A DNA stretch of 64,000 bases from Massilia alkalitolerans DSM 17462 (GCF_000427785.1 NZ_ATYR01000003.1:287589-351588), one strand, 5' to 3'; shown: positions 41,800-50,874, counted from the stretch's first letter. Numbers and translations: made by a program. Notes: generated by a model from the letters alone, not told the origin.

Positions 41800-44373
41800 C
41801 TAGGCCGGCACCGCGCCCAGCATCGCCGCGATCGCCTGCGGCTCGACCGGCCTGCTGAAGCAGTAGCCCTGCATCTGGTCGCAGCCGCGCTCCTGCAGGA
41901 AGGCCAGCTGCTCATTGGTTTCGACGCCTTCCGCGATCACGTTCAGCTTCATCGAATGCGCCAGCGCGATCACGGCGTTGACGATGGCCGCGTCGTCGGC
42001 GTCCTGGGTCAGGTCCATCACGAAGGAACGGTCGATCTTCAGGCTGTGGATCGGAAAGCGCTTCAGGCTGGCCAGGCTCGAGTAGCCGGTGCCGAAGTCG
42101 TCGATGGCCAGCTGCACGCCCATCGCGGCCAGGCGGCCCATGGTCTCGGTGGCCGCGCCCGGATTCTCCATCAGCACGCTCTCGGTGATCTCGAGGGTCA
42201 GGAAGGCCGGGTCGCAATCCGTCTCCGCCAGCAGCGCGGCCACGCGCTGGGCCACGTCCTGGCCCAGGAACTGGCGCGCCGACAGGTTCACGCTGATGCG
42301 CACCGGGGGCAAGCCGGCGCGGCGCCAGGCCACCTGCTGGCGCATCGCGGTGGCCAGCACCCAGTCGCCGATCGGCACGATCAGGCCGGTCTCCTCGGCC
42401 AGCGGGATGAATTCGGCGGGCGAGACCATCGGCCCGCCCACCGGCTGCCAGCGCAGCAGCGCCTCGACGCCGGCGACCACGCCGCTGCCGATGTCCACCA
42501 CCGGCTGGTAGTGCAGCAGGAATTCCTCGCGCTGCAGGGCGCGCTGCAGCGCCCCTTCCATGCGCAGATGCTGGGCCGCCTGCTCGCCCATCTCGGCGGC
42601 GTAGAAGGAATGATGGTTGCCGCCCTTGCCCTTGGAGCCGTACATGGCACTGTCGGCGTTCTTCAGCAGGGTGGCGCTGTCTTCGCCGTCGCGCGGGTAC
42701 ATGGCGATGCCGATGCTCCCGGACGGGAAGACTTCCTGGCCGCACAGGAGCATGGGCTGGAACAGGTTGTCGAGCAGCTTGCGCGCCACCTTGGCCGCGT
42801 CTTCCCGGCCCGCCAGGTCGGGCAGCACCACCACGAATTCGTCGCCGCCCTGGCGCGCCACGGTGTCGCTCTCGCGCAGGCTGCTCGACAGGCGGCGTGC
42901 GATCTCGACGATCAGGGCGTCGCCGGCATCGTGGCCGAGGCTGTCGTTGACGTGCTTGAAGCGGTCCAGGTCGATGAACATCACCGCCACCTGGCGCCCC
43001 GCGCGGTGGGCGTGCATGATGGCCTGGCCCAGGCGGTCCTGCATCAGCACCCGGTTGGGCAGGCCGGTCAGGGCATCGTGGTTGGCCAGGCGTAGCAGGG
43101 CTTCCTCGGCCTGCTTCTGGCGCTGGATGTCCTTGATGACGCAGATGAAGCGCTGGTTGCCGTTGGCGTCGCGCATGCGCGAAACGGTGATGCTGACCCA
43201 GACCGGGGTGCCGTCGCGCCGGATCAGGCGCTTCTCGCGCTGGTAGTCGCTGATCTCGCCGGCCTTCAGGCGGTTGATCAGTGCCAGCTCGTCCGGCAGG
43301 TCTTCGTCGCAGGTCAGTTGCTGGAAGAAGCGCTGCAGCAGCTCGATCTCGGAATAGCCGAGGATGTGCGACATCTTGCTGTTGGTACGCAGCACGCGGC
43401 CGTCGCTGCCCAGCAGCGCGATGCCGACCGCGGCCTGGTTGAAGGTGAGGCGGAAGAACTCCTCGCTCTCCTGCAGGCGCAGCCTGGCCTTGCGACGGAA
43501 GGTGATGTCCTGGCCGATCAGGAGCAGCATGTAGCTGCCGTCCTTGCGCGCGCGGCGGATGTTGAAGTCGACGTAGCGCACGCCGTCGGCGCGGCCGTCG
43601 AGCGTGACCAGCACCTGGTCGTGGCCCGCGCCGGAGGCCAGCGCCTCGGCGGCGCGGTCGGCCAGTTCGCGGCAGGGAATCAGCTCTTCGAGCGCGGGTT
43701 TCTGCTCCAGCAGCAGGCTGTCCGGCACGCCCAGCAGTTCGGCCATGGTGCGGTTCATCGAGCGCACCCGTAGTTCGGCGTCCACCACCACCAGGCCCGC
43801 CGGCATGCCGTCGATGACCTGTTCCAGGTAGTTCTGGTTCTGCAGGATGCTGCGCTGGCTGGCATGGGTATAGGTGTCGAGCGCCAGGCCCATGTCGAAG
43901 CAGACGATCTTCAGCACCGCTTCCATGGCGGCGCTGTAACGTTCCGGCTGCCCGCGCAGGCGGCGCCACAGCAGGCCGGACAGCTCCGACAGGTACTTGC
44001 GGTAGGCCCCGATGTACCACTTCGGATCGAGCCCGATCCGCTGGTGGGTGGCGCCCACGCGCAGGCGCTCGCGCATGTAGTCCTCGCCATACTCGCCGGC
44101 CGTCAGGCTGCTGAAGTAGGCGGCCTGCACGTGCCGCAGGCGCGCCTCGGCGCCGTCGCCCAGCATGCCGCGCAGCTTCGGGAAGGACATCAGGTGCGCG
44201 TAGAAGCGGTCCGAGAACGCGTCGCGATGGGACTCGAGCAGCGCGTGCACGTCGCGCAGGGCCTCGAGGTCGGGCTCGTCCAGTTCCAGGTAAGCCTTGC
44301 GCGCCGCGACTTCCTCGCAGTCGAGCCCGATCTCGCGGGCGAGCTCGTCAACCAGGTCATGCAGGGCGTTCAT
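41800..44373 (-). CDS. Globin-coupled PAS-PAS-GGDEF-EAL c-di-GMP enzyme
   Basis: An 857-residue protein with an N-terminal globin-sensor domain (about 1-170), two PAS domains (about 185-300 and 305-420), GGDEF (about 430-590) and EAL (about 600-850). His110 in GATHQRIGLDPKWY fits the proximal haem ligand. GGDEF is intact (RQGGDEFVVV, near residue 508). EAL is intact with EALLRW, VNLSARQF, DDFGTGYSSL, KIDRSFV and AEGVET, so both synthesis and hydrolysis of c-di-GMP are possible. Haem binding suggests oxygen or NO sensing. It is a single gene facing away from the M35 protease. Confidence 0.92.
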   Translation of the reverse strand: MNALHDLVDELAREIGLDCEEVAARKAYLELDEPDLEALRDVHALLESHRDAFSDRFYAHLMSFPKLRGMLGDGAEARLRHVQAAYFSSLTAGEYGEDYMRERLRVGATHQRIGLDPKWYIGAYRKYLSELSGLLWRRLRGQPERYSAAMEAVLKIVCFDMGLALDTYTHASQRSILQNQNYLEQVIDGMPAGLVVVDAELRVRSMNRTMAELLGVPDSLLLEQKPALEELIPCRELADRAAEALASGAGHDQVLVTLDGRADGVRYVDFNIRRARKDGSYMLLLIGQDITFRRKARLRLQESEEFFRLTFNQAAVGIALLGSDGRVLRTNSKMSHILGYSEIELLQRFFQQLTCDEDLPDELALINRLKAGEISDYQREKRLIRRDGTPVWVSITVSRMRDANGNQRFICVIKDIQRQKQAEEALLRLANHDALTGLPNRVLMQDRLGQAIMHAHRAGRQVAVMFIDLDRFKHVNDSLGHDAGDALIVEIARRLSSSLRESDTVARQGGDEFVVVLPDLAGREDAAKVARKLLDNLFQPMLLCGQEVFPSGSIGIAMYPRDGEDSATLLKNADSAMYGSKGKGGNHHSFYAAEMGEQAAQHLRMEGALQRALQREEFLLHYQPVVDIGSGVVAGVEALLRWQPVGGPMVSPAEFIPLAEETGLIVPIGDWVLATAMRQQVAWRRAGLPPVRISVNLSARQFLGQDVAQRVAALLAETDCDPAFLTLEITESVLMENPGAATETMGRLAAMGVQLAIDDFGTGYSSLASLKRFPIHSLKIDRSFVMDLTQDADDAAIVNAVIALAHSMKLNVIAEGVETNEQLAFLQERGCDQMQGYCFSRPVEPQAIAAMLGAVPA

Positions 44374-44598
44374 GGCTTAAAAAGGGGAAAATATTTACGG
44401 GTGGATAGCTTGATTGCATCATAGCAATGGGCCTGTCCTGAATCGAGCAAATAATCACAGATATTCACATCTGTTGTTAATAGGCCATACTCAAAGTGTG
44501 GTTTTGTTGCTCACGGTAAATATACGCTTGGGATTGCTCAAGATGCGGTCGCGCCAGCGGCGCACAGTAGGTTCCACCCCATCTGCAAGGAGCCCGCC

Positions 44599-45660
44599 AT
44601 GCGCTACTCAACCCTGCCGCGCCCGCTGCTGTCTTTGACGCTGGCCCTGTCCGCCCTGCCCGCGCTGGCGCAGGACGTCAACGTCAGCGTCCAGCCCGTG
44701 CGCGAAAAATTCGCCCGCAGCGACGAAGTACTGGTGCGCGTCACCCTGCAGAACAACAGCGCCACGCCGCAGTTCGTGCTCAAGTGGCACACCCCGGTGG
44801 CGGGCGTGCAGGCGCCGCTGTTCGAGGTGCTGCGCGACGGCCAGCCTGTGCGCTACCTCGGCATCAAGGCCAAGCGCCCGGCCCCCGGCCCGGACGACTA
44901 CCTGCGGCTGGAACCCGGCGCCACGCTCGCCAGCACGGTCGAGCTGTCGGCGCTGTACGAGATGAGCGTCACCGGCCCCTACCAGCTGCGCTACCGCACC
45001 GCCTCGAGCGGCCTGTTCGCCGCCTCCGGCATGCGCCCGGTGCCCGGTGCGCTGGCGTCCAGCCAGGTCGGGATCTGGATCGACGGGCGCCTGCCGCGCG
45101 GGGCCAGGGCGCCGGCCAGGCAGGCCGTCGCCGGCGCCGCCGGACTGGAGTTCAGCAAGTGCTCGAACGCCCAGCAGGAGCAGCTGGCGGCGGCCGTGGA
45201 CGCGGGCAAGGCAATGACGGTCGACGCCTACAATTACCTGGCGGCCGGCGCCGGCGGCGCGCAGTACGGCGCCCGCTACGGCACCTGGTTCGGCGCCCTC
45301 GATGCCGGCCGCGCCGCCACCGTGAACACCAATTTCACGGCGATCCGCGACGCCTTCGAGACCAAGCCCCTGAAAATCGACTGCGGCTGCAACGAAAACT
45401 ATTTCGCCTACGTGTACCCGGCCCAGCCCTACGCGATCTATGTCTGCAAGGCGTTCTGGACCGCGCCCCTGACCGGCACCGACTCGCGCGGCGGCACCCT
45501 GCTGCACGAGCTGAGCCACTTCGACGTGGTCGCCGCCACCGACGACCACGTGTACGGCCAGCAAGGTGCAGCCGAGCTGGCCAGGACCAATCCGGCGCAT
45601 GCGGTCAACAACGCCGATTCGCACGAATACTTTGGCGAGAACACGCCAGCGCAGAACTGA
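44599..45660 (+). CDS. Secreted M35-family metalloendopeptidase
   Basis: A 353-residue exported protein with a signal peptide (ending PALAQD). An N-terminal domain (about 25-150) has beta-rich segments such as EVLVRVTLQNNSATPQFVLK and TGPYQLRYRT. The C-terminal catalytic domain has the zinc motif HELSH at about 302-306 and a downstream Asp (ATDDHVYG), the aspzincin pattern of deuterolysin and peptidyl-Lys metalloendopeptidases. Four cysteines in the CGCNENYF / YVCKAF region may form disulfides. The N-terminal domain resembles the separate protein at 45826-46314. Confidence 0.88.
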   Translation: MRYSTLPRPLLSLTLALSALPALAQDVNVSVQPVREKFARSDEVLVRVTLQNNSATPQFVLKWHTPVAGVQAPLFEVLRDGQPVRYLGIKAKRPAPGPDDYLRLEPGATLASTVELSALYEMSVTGPYQLRYRTASSGLFAASGMRPVPGALASSQVGIWIDGRLPRGARAPARQAVAGAAGLEFSKCSNAQQEQLAAAVDAGKAMTVDAYNYLAAGAGGAQYGARYGTWFGALDAGRAATVNTNFTAIRDAFETKPLKIDCGCNENYFAYVYPAQPYAIYVCKAFWTAPLTGTDSRGGTLLHELSHFDVVAATDDHVYGQQGAAELARTNPAHAVNNADSHEYFGENTPAQN

Positions 45661-45681
45661 AGGCGTGACCCGTGGTTCTTT

Positions 45682-45791
45682 GTAGGGTGGACGGGTCTCC
45701 CGTCCGCGCGTTCAACTCCCGCGTGAAAGGATTCGGCGTCGACTGTTCCCGCACTGTCTGAACGCGCGGACGGCGAAGCCGTCCACCCTAC
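45682..45791. repeat. Family 1 palindromic repeat, copy 5
   Basis: A 110-base copy beginning GTAGGGTGGACGGGTCTCCC and ending GAAGCCGTCCACCCTAC, lying between the stops of two convergent genes. The two half-units are inverted as in copies 1-3. Confidence 0.85.
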
Positions 45792-45797
45792 GAGAGC

Positions 45798-45826
45798 GAA
45801 ACGGGCCGGCATTGCCGGCCCGTTTT
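45798..45826 (+). terminator. Terminator between convergent genes
   Basis: AACGGGCCGGC (45800-45810), loop ATT and GCCGGCCCGTT (45814-45824) form an 11-base stem followed by a short T run on the plus strand. It probably serves both the protease gene and its convergent neighbour. Confidence 0.75.
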
Positions 45827-46314
45827 CATTGGCTGAAGCTGAACTTCACCGGCGCCGCGGGACTCTGGCGCACGGCGTCGAGCTGCGTGAGATCGGCCAG
45901 CCACGGCCCCTCGTAGCGGATCTCGTAGCCCTGCTTCGCTTTCCTGAAAGCGTAGGACGGCGTGATGTCGATGGTGTTCATGTGCATGCTGTGCGGCGCC
46001 ACCTCCTGCCAGTCGCTGGCCGTGAGTGCGCCGCGCTTGACCATCCTGCCGGTGTAGTCGACCGGCTTGCCCTTGGCGTCGCCCAGCTCGAAGCGGCGGC
46101 CGGTGATCTCGTCGCCGGCAGCGATTTCGCGCGGGATGTAGATCGCAGTGTCGCCGCGGTTCTCGACCAGCAGGCGCACCCGTACCGTGCCGCCGCCGGT
46201 TTCGACCTCGAGCTGGTGGCGCACCTGGGCCTCCTGCTCCTGCGCACCGCCGGCTGCGCTCACCAGGCCTCCGAGGACCAGCAGGGCCGGCGGCAAAAAG
46301 CGTTTACCATGCAT
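45826..46314 (-). CDS. Exported protein resembling the M35 protease N-terminal domain
   Basis: A 162-residue protein from the ATG at 46314, with AAGGAG upstream; a signal peptide (FLPPALLVLGGLVSAAGGA) directs it to the periplasm or outside. The mature part matches the N-terminal domain of the neighbouring protease in order: TVRVRLLVENRGDTAIYIP against LVRVTLQNNSATPQFVLKW, KPVDYTGRMVKRG against QPVRYLGIKAKRP, and GYEIRYEGPW against PYQLRYRT. It lacks the catalytic domain. A role as inhibitor, foldase or decoy of the protease is conjecture. Confidence 0.6.
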   Translation of the reverse strand: MHGKRFLPPALLVLGGLVSAAGGAQEQEAQVRHQLEVETGGGTVRVRLLVENRGDTAIYIPREIAAGDEITGRRFELGDAKGKPVDYTGRMVKRGALTASDWQEVAPHSMHMNTIDITPSYAFRKAKQGYEIRYEGPWLADLTQLDAVRQSPAAPVKFSFSQ

Positions 46315-46375
46315 TGCTTCTCCTTGAAATATTATTTCAAAAGAACCGCAGAAACGAACTTTTATTTCACGCCTA

Positions 46376-47125
46376 CTATACACCCGCCGGCAGCGGTTCC
46401 GGCACCGACGCCAAGATCATCACCGCCACGCGCCGGTTGCGCGCCTGGTTGGCCGGCGTGTCGTTCGGCGCCACCGGGCGCGTCGCGCCATGGCCGATGG
46501 CCGACAGGCGCAGGTCCTGCACGCCGCTCTCGATGAACAGGCGCACCACGCTGGCCGCGCGCACCGCCGACAGTTCCCAGTTGGAGGCGTAGCGCTCATT
46601 GGTGATCGGCAGGTTGTCGGTATGGCCCTCGACCTCGATGCGCTGCGGCGCATCCTTGAGCAGGCCCGCCACCGCGCCCAGCACCTCGCGCGCCTCCTGC
46701 TGCAGGGTCGCTTCGCCCTGGGCGAACAGCACGCTGGCATTGAGTTCGATGCCGATGCCGCGCGCGTTCTGCGTCACCCGCACCTGGCCCGATTTCACCA
46801 GCGGCATCAGGGTGGCGGTGAGGTCCTTCGCGAGGATTTCCATGCGCTCGCGCTCGCGCCGCGCGGCTTCCTGGCGCTTGCGGTTGACGATGTGCGACAG
46901 CGGCAGCACCGGCTCGACGCTGGTGTGCGCCTGCGGCGCGACGCTGCGCCCGCCGAAGGCATCGCCCAGGGCTTCGGACAGCACCGCGTATTTCCCCTCG
47001 TTGACGATCGAGATCGCGTACATCACGACGAAGAAGGCGAACAGCAGCGTGATGAAATCGGCGTAGGAGATCAGCCAGCGCTCGTGGTTTTCCTGGGCTC
47101 CGTCGTCGTAGCGTTTGCGCGCCAT
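46376..47125 (-). CDS. motD: MotD, flagellar stator protein (MotB-like)
   Basis: A 249-residue protein with one membrane segment (about 17-38; WLISYADFITLLFAFFVVMY) carrying the proton-binding Asp in the YADFITLL motif, and a C-terminal OmpA-like peptidoglycan domain (EGHTDNLPITNERYASNWEL, RLSAIGHGATRPV, NRRVAVMIL). With MotC it forms a stator unit that drives rotation. The gene lies 7 bases after motC and ends the flh-fliA-mot group. The pairing with fliA is typical of the MotC/MotD branch. Confidence 0.92.
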   Translation of the reverse strand: MARKRYDDGAQENHERWLISYADFITLLFAFFVVMYAISIVNEGKYAVLSEALGDAFGGRSVAPQAHTSVEPVLPLSHIVNRKRQEAARRERERMEILAKDLTATLMPLVKSGQVRVTQNARGIGIELNASVLFAQGEATLQQEAREVLGAVAGLLKDAPQRIEVEGHTDNLPITNERYASNWELSAVRAASVVRLFIESGVQDLRLSAIGHGATRPVAPNDTPANQARNRRVAVMILASVPEPLPAGV

Positions 47126-47132
47126 GATGTCG

Positions 47133-47876
47133 TCAGTGACGCGTGAGCAGGCTTGCCACCCGTTCCTCGACCACGCGGGTGTGGTCGCCGGTGGCGAGGT
47201 CGTGGAAGACTTCGGCGAGGATCTCGTACTGGGCCACCTTGTCGCTGACGATAGCCTTTAATTTATTCCCGACCGGGTAAAAGAACAGGTTGGCCAGCCC
47301 CACGCCGTACACGGTGGAGACGAAGGCCACCGCGATGCCGGACCCCAGGCGCGCCGGATCCGACAGGTTTTCCATCACGTGGATCAGGCCCAGCACCGCG
47401 CCCAGGATGCCGATGGTGGGCGCATAGCCGGCCGCCGATTCCCAGATGCGCGCCGCCTGGCGCTGCGAGAATTCGTAGGCGTTGATCTCGTTCTCGAGCA
47501 GGCTGCGGATCTTCTCCGGCTGGATGCCGTCGACCACCAGGCGCAGTCCCTTCTGGATGAATTTGTCCTTGCTGTCCATGTACTGCTCGAGCGAGAGCAG
47601 GCCGTCGCGCCGCGCGGAGAGGCTCCACAGCGCGATCTCGCGCGAGAGCAGCTCACGGTTCGATTTAGGCGGGAAAAACACCCAGCGCAGCATGCGCAGG
47701 CCCAGCATGAAGCTGCGCCGCTCGCTCTGCAGCAGGGTGGCGCCGAAGGTGCCGATCACCACGATGGCGAAGGCGGACGGATGGATCAGCGACGCGAATT
47801 TGCCGCCGTCCAGCGTATGGCCGATAAAGATGCCCGCGATCGCGAGCACCAGGCCGGCTACGCTGGCCCAGTCCAC
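47133..47876 (-). CDS. motC: MotC, flagellar stator protein (MotA-like)
   Basis: A 247-residue membrane protein of the MotA family, with four hydrophobic segments and the conserved periplasmic and cytoplasmic parts (GTFGATLLQSERRSFMLGLR, SAAGYAPTIGILGAVLGLIH, GSGIAVAFVSTVYGVGLANL). It conducts protons with MotD. The start is GTG at 47876, with GGGAG five bases upstream, and lies 19 bases inside fliA, so translation is coupled. Confidence 0.92.
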   Translation of the reverse strand: MDWASVAGLVLAIAGIFIGHTLDGGKFASLIHPSAFAIVVIGTFGATLLQSERRSFMLGLRMLRWVFFPPKSNRELLSREIALWSLSARRDGLLSLEQYMDSKDKFIQKGLRLVVDGIQPEKIRSLLENEINAYEFSQRQAARIWESAAGYAPTIGILGAVLGLIHVMENLSDPARLGSGIAVAFVSTVYGVGLANLFFYPVGNKLKAIVSDKVAQYEILAEVFHDLATGDHTRVVEERVASLLTRH

Positions 47877-48589
47877 AATTGCTCCCGCAGCGCCGCGCGC
47901 AGGCGCGACACGGCCTGGGTGTGCAGCTGCGACACCCGCGACTCGCTCACGCCCATGACGGCGCCGATTTCCTTCAAGTTGAGTTCTTCCTCGTAGTAGA
48001 GGCCCATCAGCATTTTCTCGCGCGGCGGCAGATTGTCGATGGCGTCGATCACGGCCTGGCGGAAGCCGGTATCGAGCAGGCTGCGCAGCGGGTCGCTGTC
48101 GTCCACCGCATAGCGGTCGAGGAAGCCGTCACTGCCTTCTTCAGTGTCGTGGAAGTCTTCGTAGTAGAGCAGCTGGTGGCCGCCGCCGTCGCCCAGCATC
48201 TCCTGGTAGTCGCTCAGGGACATCTTGAGCGACTTGGCGATCTCGGATTCGCTGGCCGGACGGCCCAGGCGCTGCTGCAGCGCCTCCATCGCGGCCTCCA
48301 CCTTGCGCATGTTCTGGCGCGTGGAACGCGGCATCCAGTCGCTGTTGCGCAGCTCGTCCAGCATGGCGCCGCGAATGCGCAGCACCGCGTAGGTCTCGAA
48401 CTGGGCGCCGTGGTTGTCTTCGTAACGGTTGATCGCGTCGAGCAGGCCCATCATGCCGGCCTGTACCAGGTCATCGACTTCCACCGAAGGCGGCAGCTTG
48501 GCCTTCATGTGGTGGGCAAGACGCTTCACCAACGGCATGTGCTCCGTCAGCAAATGGTTCTTGTCCGCTTTCCCTTTGACCGTGTACAT
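47858..48589 (-). CDS. fliA: FliA, flagellar sigma-28 factor
   Basis: A 243-residue sigma factor: region 2 has LVKRLAHHMKAKLPPSVEVD and DLVQAGMMGLLDAINRYED with GAMLDELRNSDWMPRSTRQN; region 4 has LPPREKMLMGLYYEEELNLK and EIGAVMGVSESRVSQLHTQA. FliA transcribes late flagellar genes, and its expected promoters are visible before flgM and flgK in this window. FlgM (37449-37766) is its antagonist. Confidence 0.97.
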   Translation of the reverse strand: MYTVKGKADKNHLLTEHMPLVKRLAHHMKAKLPPSVEVDDLVQAGMMGLLDAINRYEDNHGAQFETYAVLRIRGAMLDELRNSDWMPRSTRQNMRKVEAAMEALQQRLGRPASESEIAKSLKMSLSDYQEMLGDGGGHQLLYYEDFHDTEEGSDGFLDRYAVDDSDPLRSLLDTGFRQAVIDAIDNLPPREKMLMGLYYEEELNLKEIGAVMGVSESRVSQLHTQAVSRLRAALREQLWTGPA

Positions 48590-48623
48590 GCGTTCTGCTT
48601 TTCTCTTCCGCTATCTTTGTTCT

Positions 48624-49421
48624 TCATCCCCTGCCCATGCCAGGCATCGCGTGCAACGCGAACTTGCCTGCCAGGCGACGGAAGGCGACCGAGGCCCCCG
48701 CCAGCGGGAAGGCATCGACCACCGCCCGGCCCAGGCGCGCGGCCCGGTGCAGGTACTCGTCGGCCGGCACCGAACCCATCGAGCGCAGGTTGACCGCCAG
48801 GTAGCGTGTTGCCGCAGCTGACATATTATCGTATACCACCTTGGCCTCCGCCTCTGTCGCGCCGGTCACCAGGATGCCGAAGGGACGGCGGCCCAGCTGC
48901 TGCGCCAGGCGCTTGATCAGCGCATAGGCATTCGTGATCGACGCGGCGCTGGCAGAGACCTGCACCACGATCTCGGAGCTCGCCATCAGCGGCAGCGGGA
49001 ATTCACCATCCGGTCCCAGTTCGCCGTCGACCATCACGATGCCGGCCTGCCCCACCAGCACGTCGAAGGTCTTGGCCAGGCGGCGCGCGTCGTTGCTGCC
49101 GAGCGGACGGCCAAGCGACGCCACCGAAAAGCCCTGCGGCACCGCGTGCAGCACCTGGTTCAGGCCATACTCCTGGCGCGCCACGGCGGCCAGGTTGGCG
49201 GCCCGGTTCAGGCCCAGGCGGCGCGCCACGCCGTAGTCGCGTTCGCAGGCGTCGACGATCAGGACCTCATTCCCCAGCTGGGCCAGCGAAGCGCCCAGGT
49301 TGACCAGCATGGCGCCCTTGTCGTCGTCTAGCGTGGCGGACAGAAAAGTGACGATGCGCGGGCGCGGGCCCTGCAGCATCCGGCGCAGGCCTTCCGCCTG
49401 GTCGAAGTCGAAACTAGCCAA
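48624..49421 (-). CDS. flhG: FlhG/FleN-like protein lacking the P-loop
   Basis: A 265-residue MinD/ParA-like protein placed right after flhF, as expected for FlhG, which limits flagellar number. The usual N-terminal DQAEGLRRML motif is present. But where FlhG has the deviant Walker A KGGVGKT, this protein reads TFLSATLDDDKGAMLVNLGA, so the signature lysines are gone. The later conserved region (VLIVDACERDYGVARRLGL) survives in part. I suggest a TTG start at 49421, 8 bases inside flhF with GAGG upstream; an ATG at 49460 would give 278 residues. Nucleotide binding is doubtful. Confidence 0.8.
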   Translation of the reverse strand: MASFDFDQAEGLRRMLQGPRPRIVTFLSATLDDDKGAMLVNLGASLAQLGNEVLIVDACERDYGVARRLGLNRAANLAAVARQEYGLNQVLHAVPQGFSVASLGRPLGSNDARRLAKTFDVLVGQAGIVMVDGELGPDGEFPLPLMASSEIVVQVSASAASITNAYALIKRLAQQLGRRPFGILVTGATEAEAKVVYDNMSAAATRYLAVNLRSMGSVPADEYLHRAARLGRAVVDAFPLAGASVAFRRLAGKFALHAMPGMGRG

Positions 49422-50874
49422 GGTGCACCTCGCGCAGCGAACGGTCCGCATTTTGTCCAACCGCTGCCGCGGCCATCATCAAAGGCAGGTCGGCATCGCC
49501 GAACTGGGCGGAAGCATTACGGTTGTTGCGGAAGGCGCGGTCGATCAGCATGGCGCGGTCGGCCAGGTGCAGGTCTTCCGGCACGCGCTGGCCGTTCGAG
49601 ATGTAGTGCAGGTTGAGCTTCTGCCGGATCACGACGTCGAGCACGTTGCCGATCGAGGCGGCTTCGTCCAGCTTGGTCATGATGCAGCCGGCCAGGCCCG
49701 AGCCCTGGTAGGCACGCACCACTTCGTTCAGGGTCTCGTTCGTCGAGGTCGCGTTCAGGCACAGCAGGCGCTTCACGTCGGCGCCGGAGTCGGAGAGCAT
49801 GGCCACCTGCTCGGTGACCATCTGGTCGCGCTGCGACATGCCGATGGTGTCGATCAGGACGGTGTGCTTGTTCTTGAGTTCTTTCAGGGCGATGCGCAGG
49901 TCGGCCTCGTCCTTCACCGAATGCACCATCACGCCGAGGATCTTGCCGTAGATGCGCAGCTGCTCGTGGCCGCCGATACGGTAAGCGTCGGTGGTGATCA
50001 GGGCCAGCTTGTCCGGGCCGTGGCGCATCACGCAACGCGCCGCTAATTTTGCGGTGGTGGTGGTCTTGCCGACGCCGGTCGGGCCGACCAGGGCAAACAC
50101 GCCGCCGCGGTTCAGGAGATCGTCTTCGTTGGCGATGGTGGTGAGATTACGGGCCAGGACGGTCTTGATCCAGCGCAGCGCGTCGGCCGCGTCTTTGGTC
50201 GCCGGCATCTTGTCGATCAGGTAGCGCGCCAGGGTGGCCGAGAAGCCGGCGGCCAGCATCTCGCGCAGCACGGCGGCCTTCTGCGGCTCGCGCTGTTGCG
50301 TCGCGTTCCAGGACAGTTCGGCCAACTGGGTTTCCATCAGGCCGCGCATGGCGCGGATCTCGTTCATCATGCCGCTCATTTCAAGAGCGGCCGATTCCTT
50401 GGCCTGGGCGATGGCGGCGCTCATCATCTGGGTCATGGCAGCCATGTCGATGCCCGGCTCCGGGGCCGGGGCGCGGCGGTTGACGTAGGTCGGCGGGATG
50501 TCCGGTTCGATGGCGGCAGCCGGAGCTGCGCGGCGCTCGACGTAGGGTTGGCCGGCGAACGGGTCCAGCTTCGGCGCGGCGGCGCGTGGCGCCGGCTGGC
50601 GCGGTTCCGGTGCGGCGGGCGCGAAGGCGGCCGGGGCGCGGCTGAAGACCGGTTCGGGGTCGAAATCGTTGTCGAAGGCCTGGAAGCTAGGCGCCTGCGG
50701 TTCTTCGATGGCCGGGGAAGCCAGTGCGGCGACGTCGTCGTTGTCGAGCGCGAGGATCTCGACCACGCCGTCGACCGGGCGGTTGGAAAGGATGACCGCG
50801 TCAGGGCCGAGCGCCTCGCGCACCTTGCGCAAGGCGTCACGGGAAGTAGCCGCTGTAAATTTCTTCACGTTCAT
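49414..50874 (-). CDS. flhF: FlhF, flagellar placement GTPase
   Basis: A 486-residue SRP-family GTPase. The N-terminus MNVKKFTAATSRDALRKVRE is standard, the middle 130 residues are Pro/Ala-rich and variable, and the NG domain has GPTGVGKTTTTAKLAA (about 262), DTIGMSQRD and TKLDEAASIGNVLD. FlhF marks the cell pole for flagellar assembly. I chose the ATG at 50874, with GGAGAG upstream. Confidence 0.95.
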   Translation of the reverse strand: MNVKKFTAATSRDALRKVREALGPDAVILSNRPVDGVVEILALDNDDVAALASPAIEEPQAPSFQAFDNDFDPEPVFSRAPAAFAPAAPEPRQPAPRAAAPKLDPFAGQPYVERRAAPAAAIEPDIPPTYVNRRAPAPEPGIDMAAMTQMMSAAIAQAKESAALEMSGMMNEIRAMRGLMETQLAELSWNATQQREPQKAAVLREMLAAGFSATLARYLIDKMPATKDAADALRWIKTVLARNLTTIANEDDLLNRGGVFALVGPTGVGKTTTTAKLAARCVMRHGPDKLALITTDAYRIGGHEQLRIYGKILGVMVHSVKDEADLRIALKELKNKHTVLIDTIGMSQRDQMVTEQVAMLSDSGADVKRLLCLNATSTNETLNEVVRAYQGSGLAGCIMTKLDEAASIGNVLDVVIRQKLNLHYISNGQRVPEDLHLADRAMLIDRAFRNNRNASAQFGDADLPLMMAAAAVGQNADRSLREVHLG

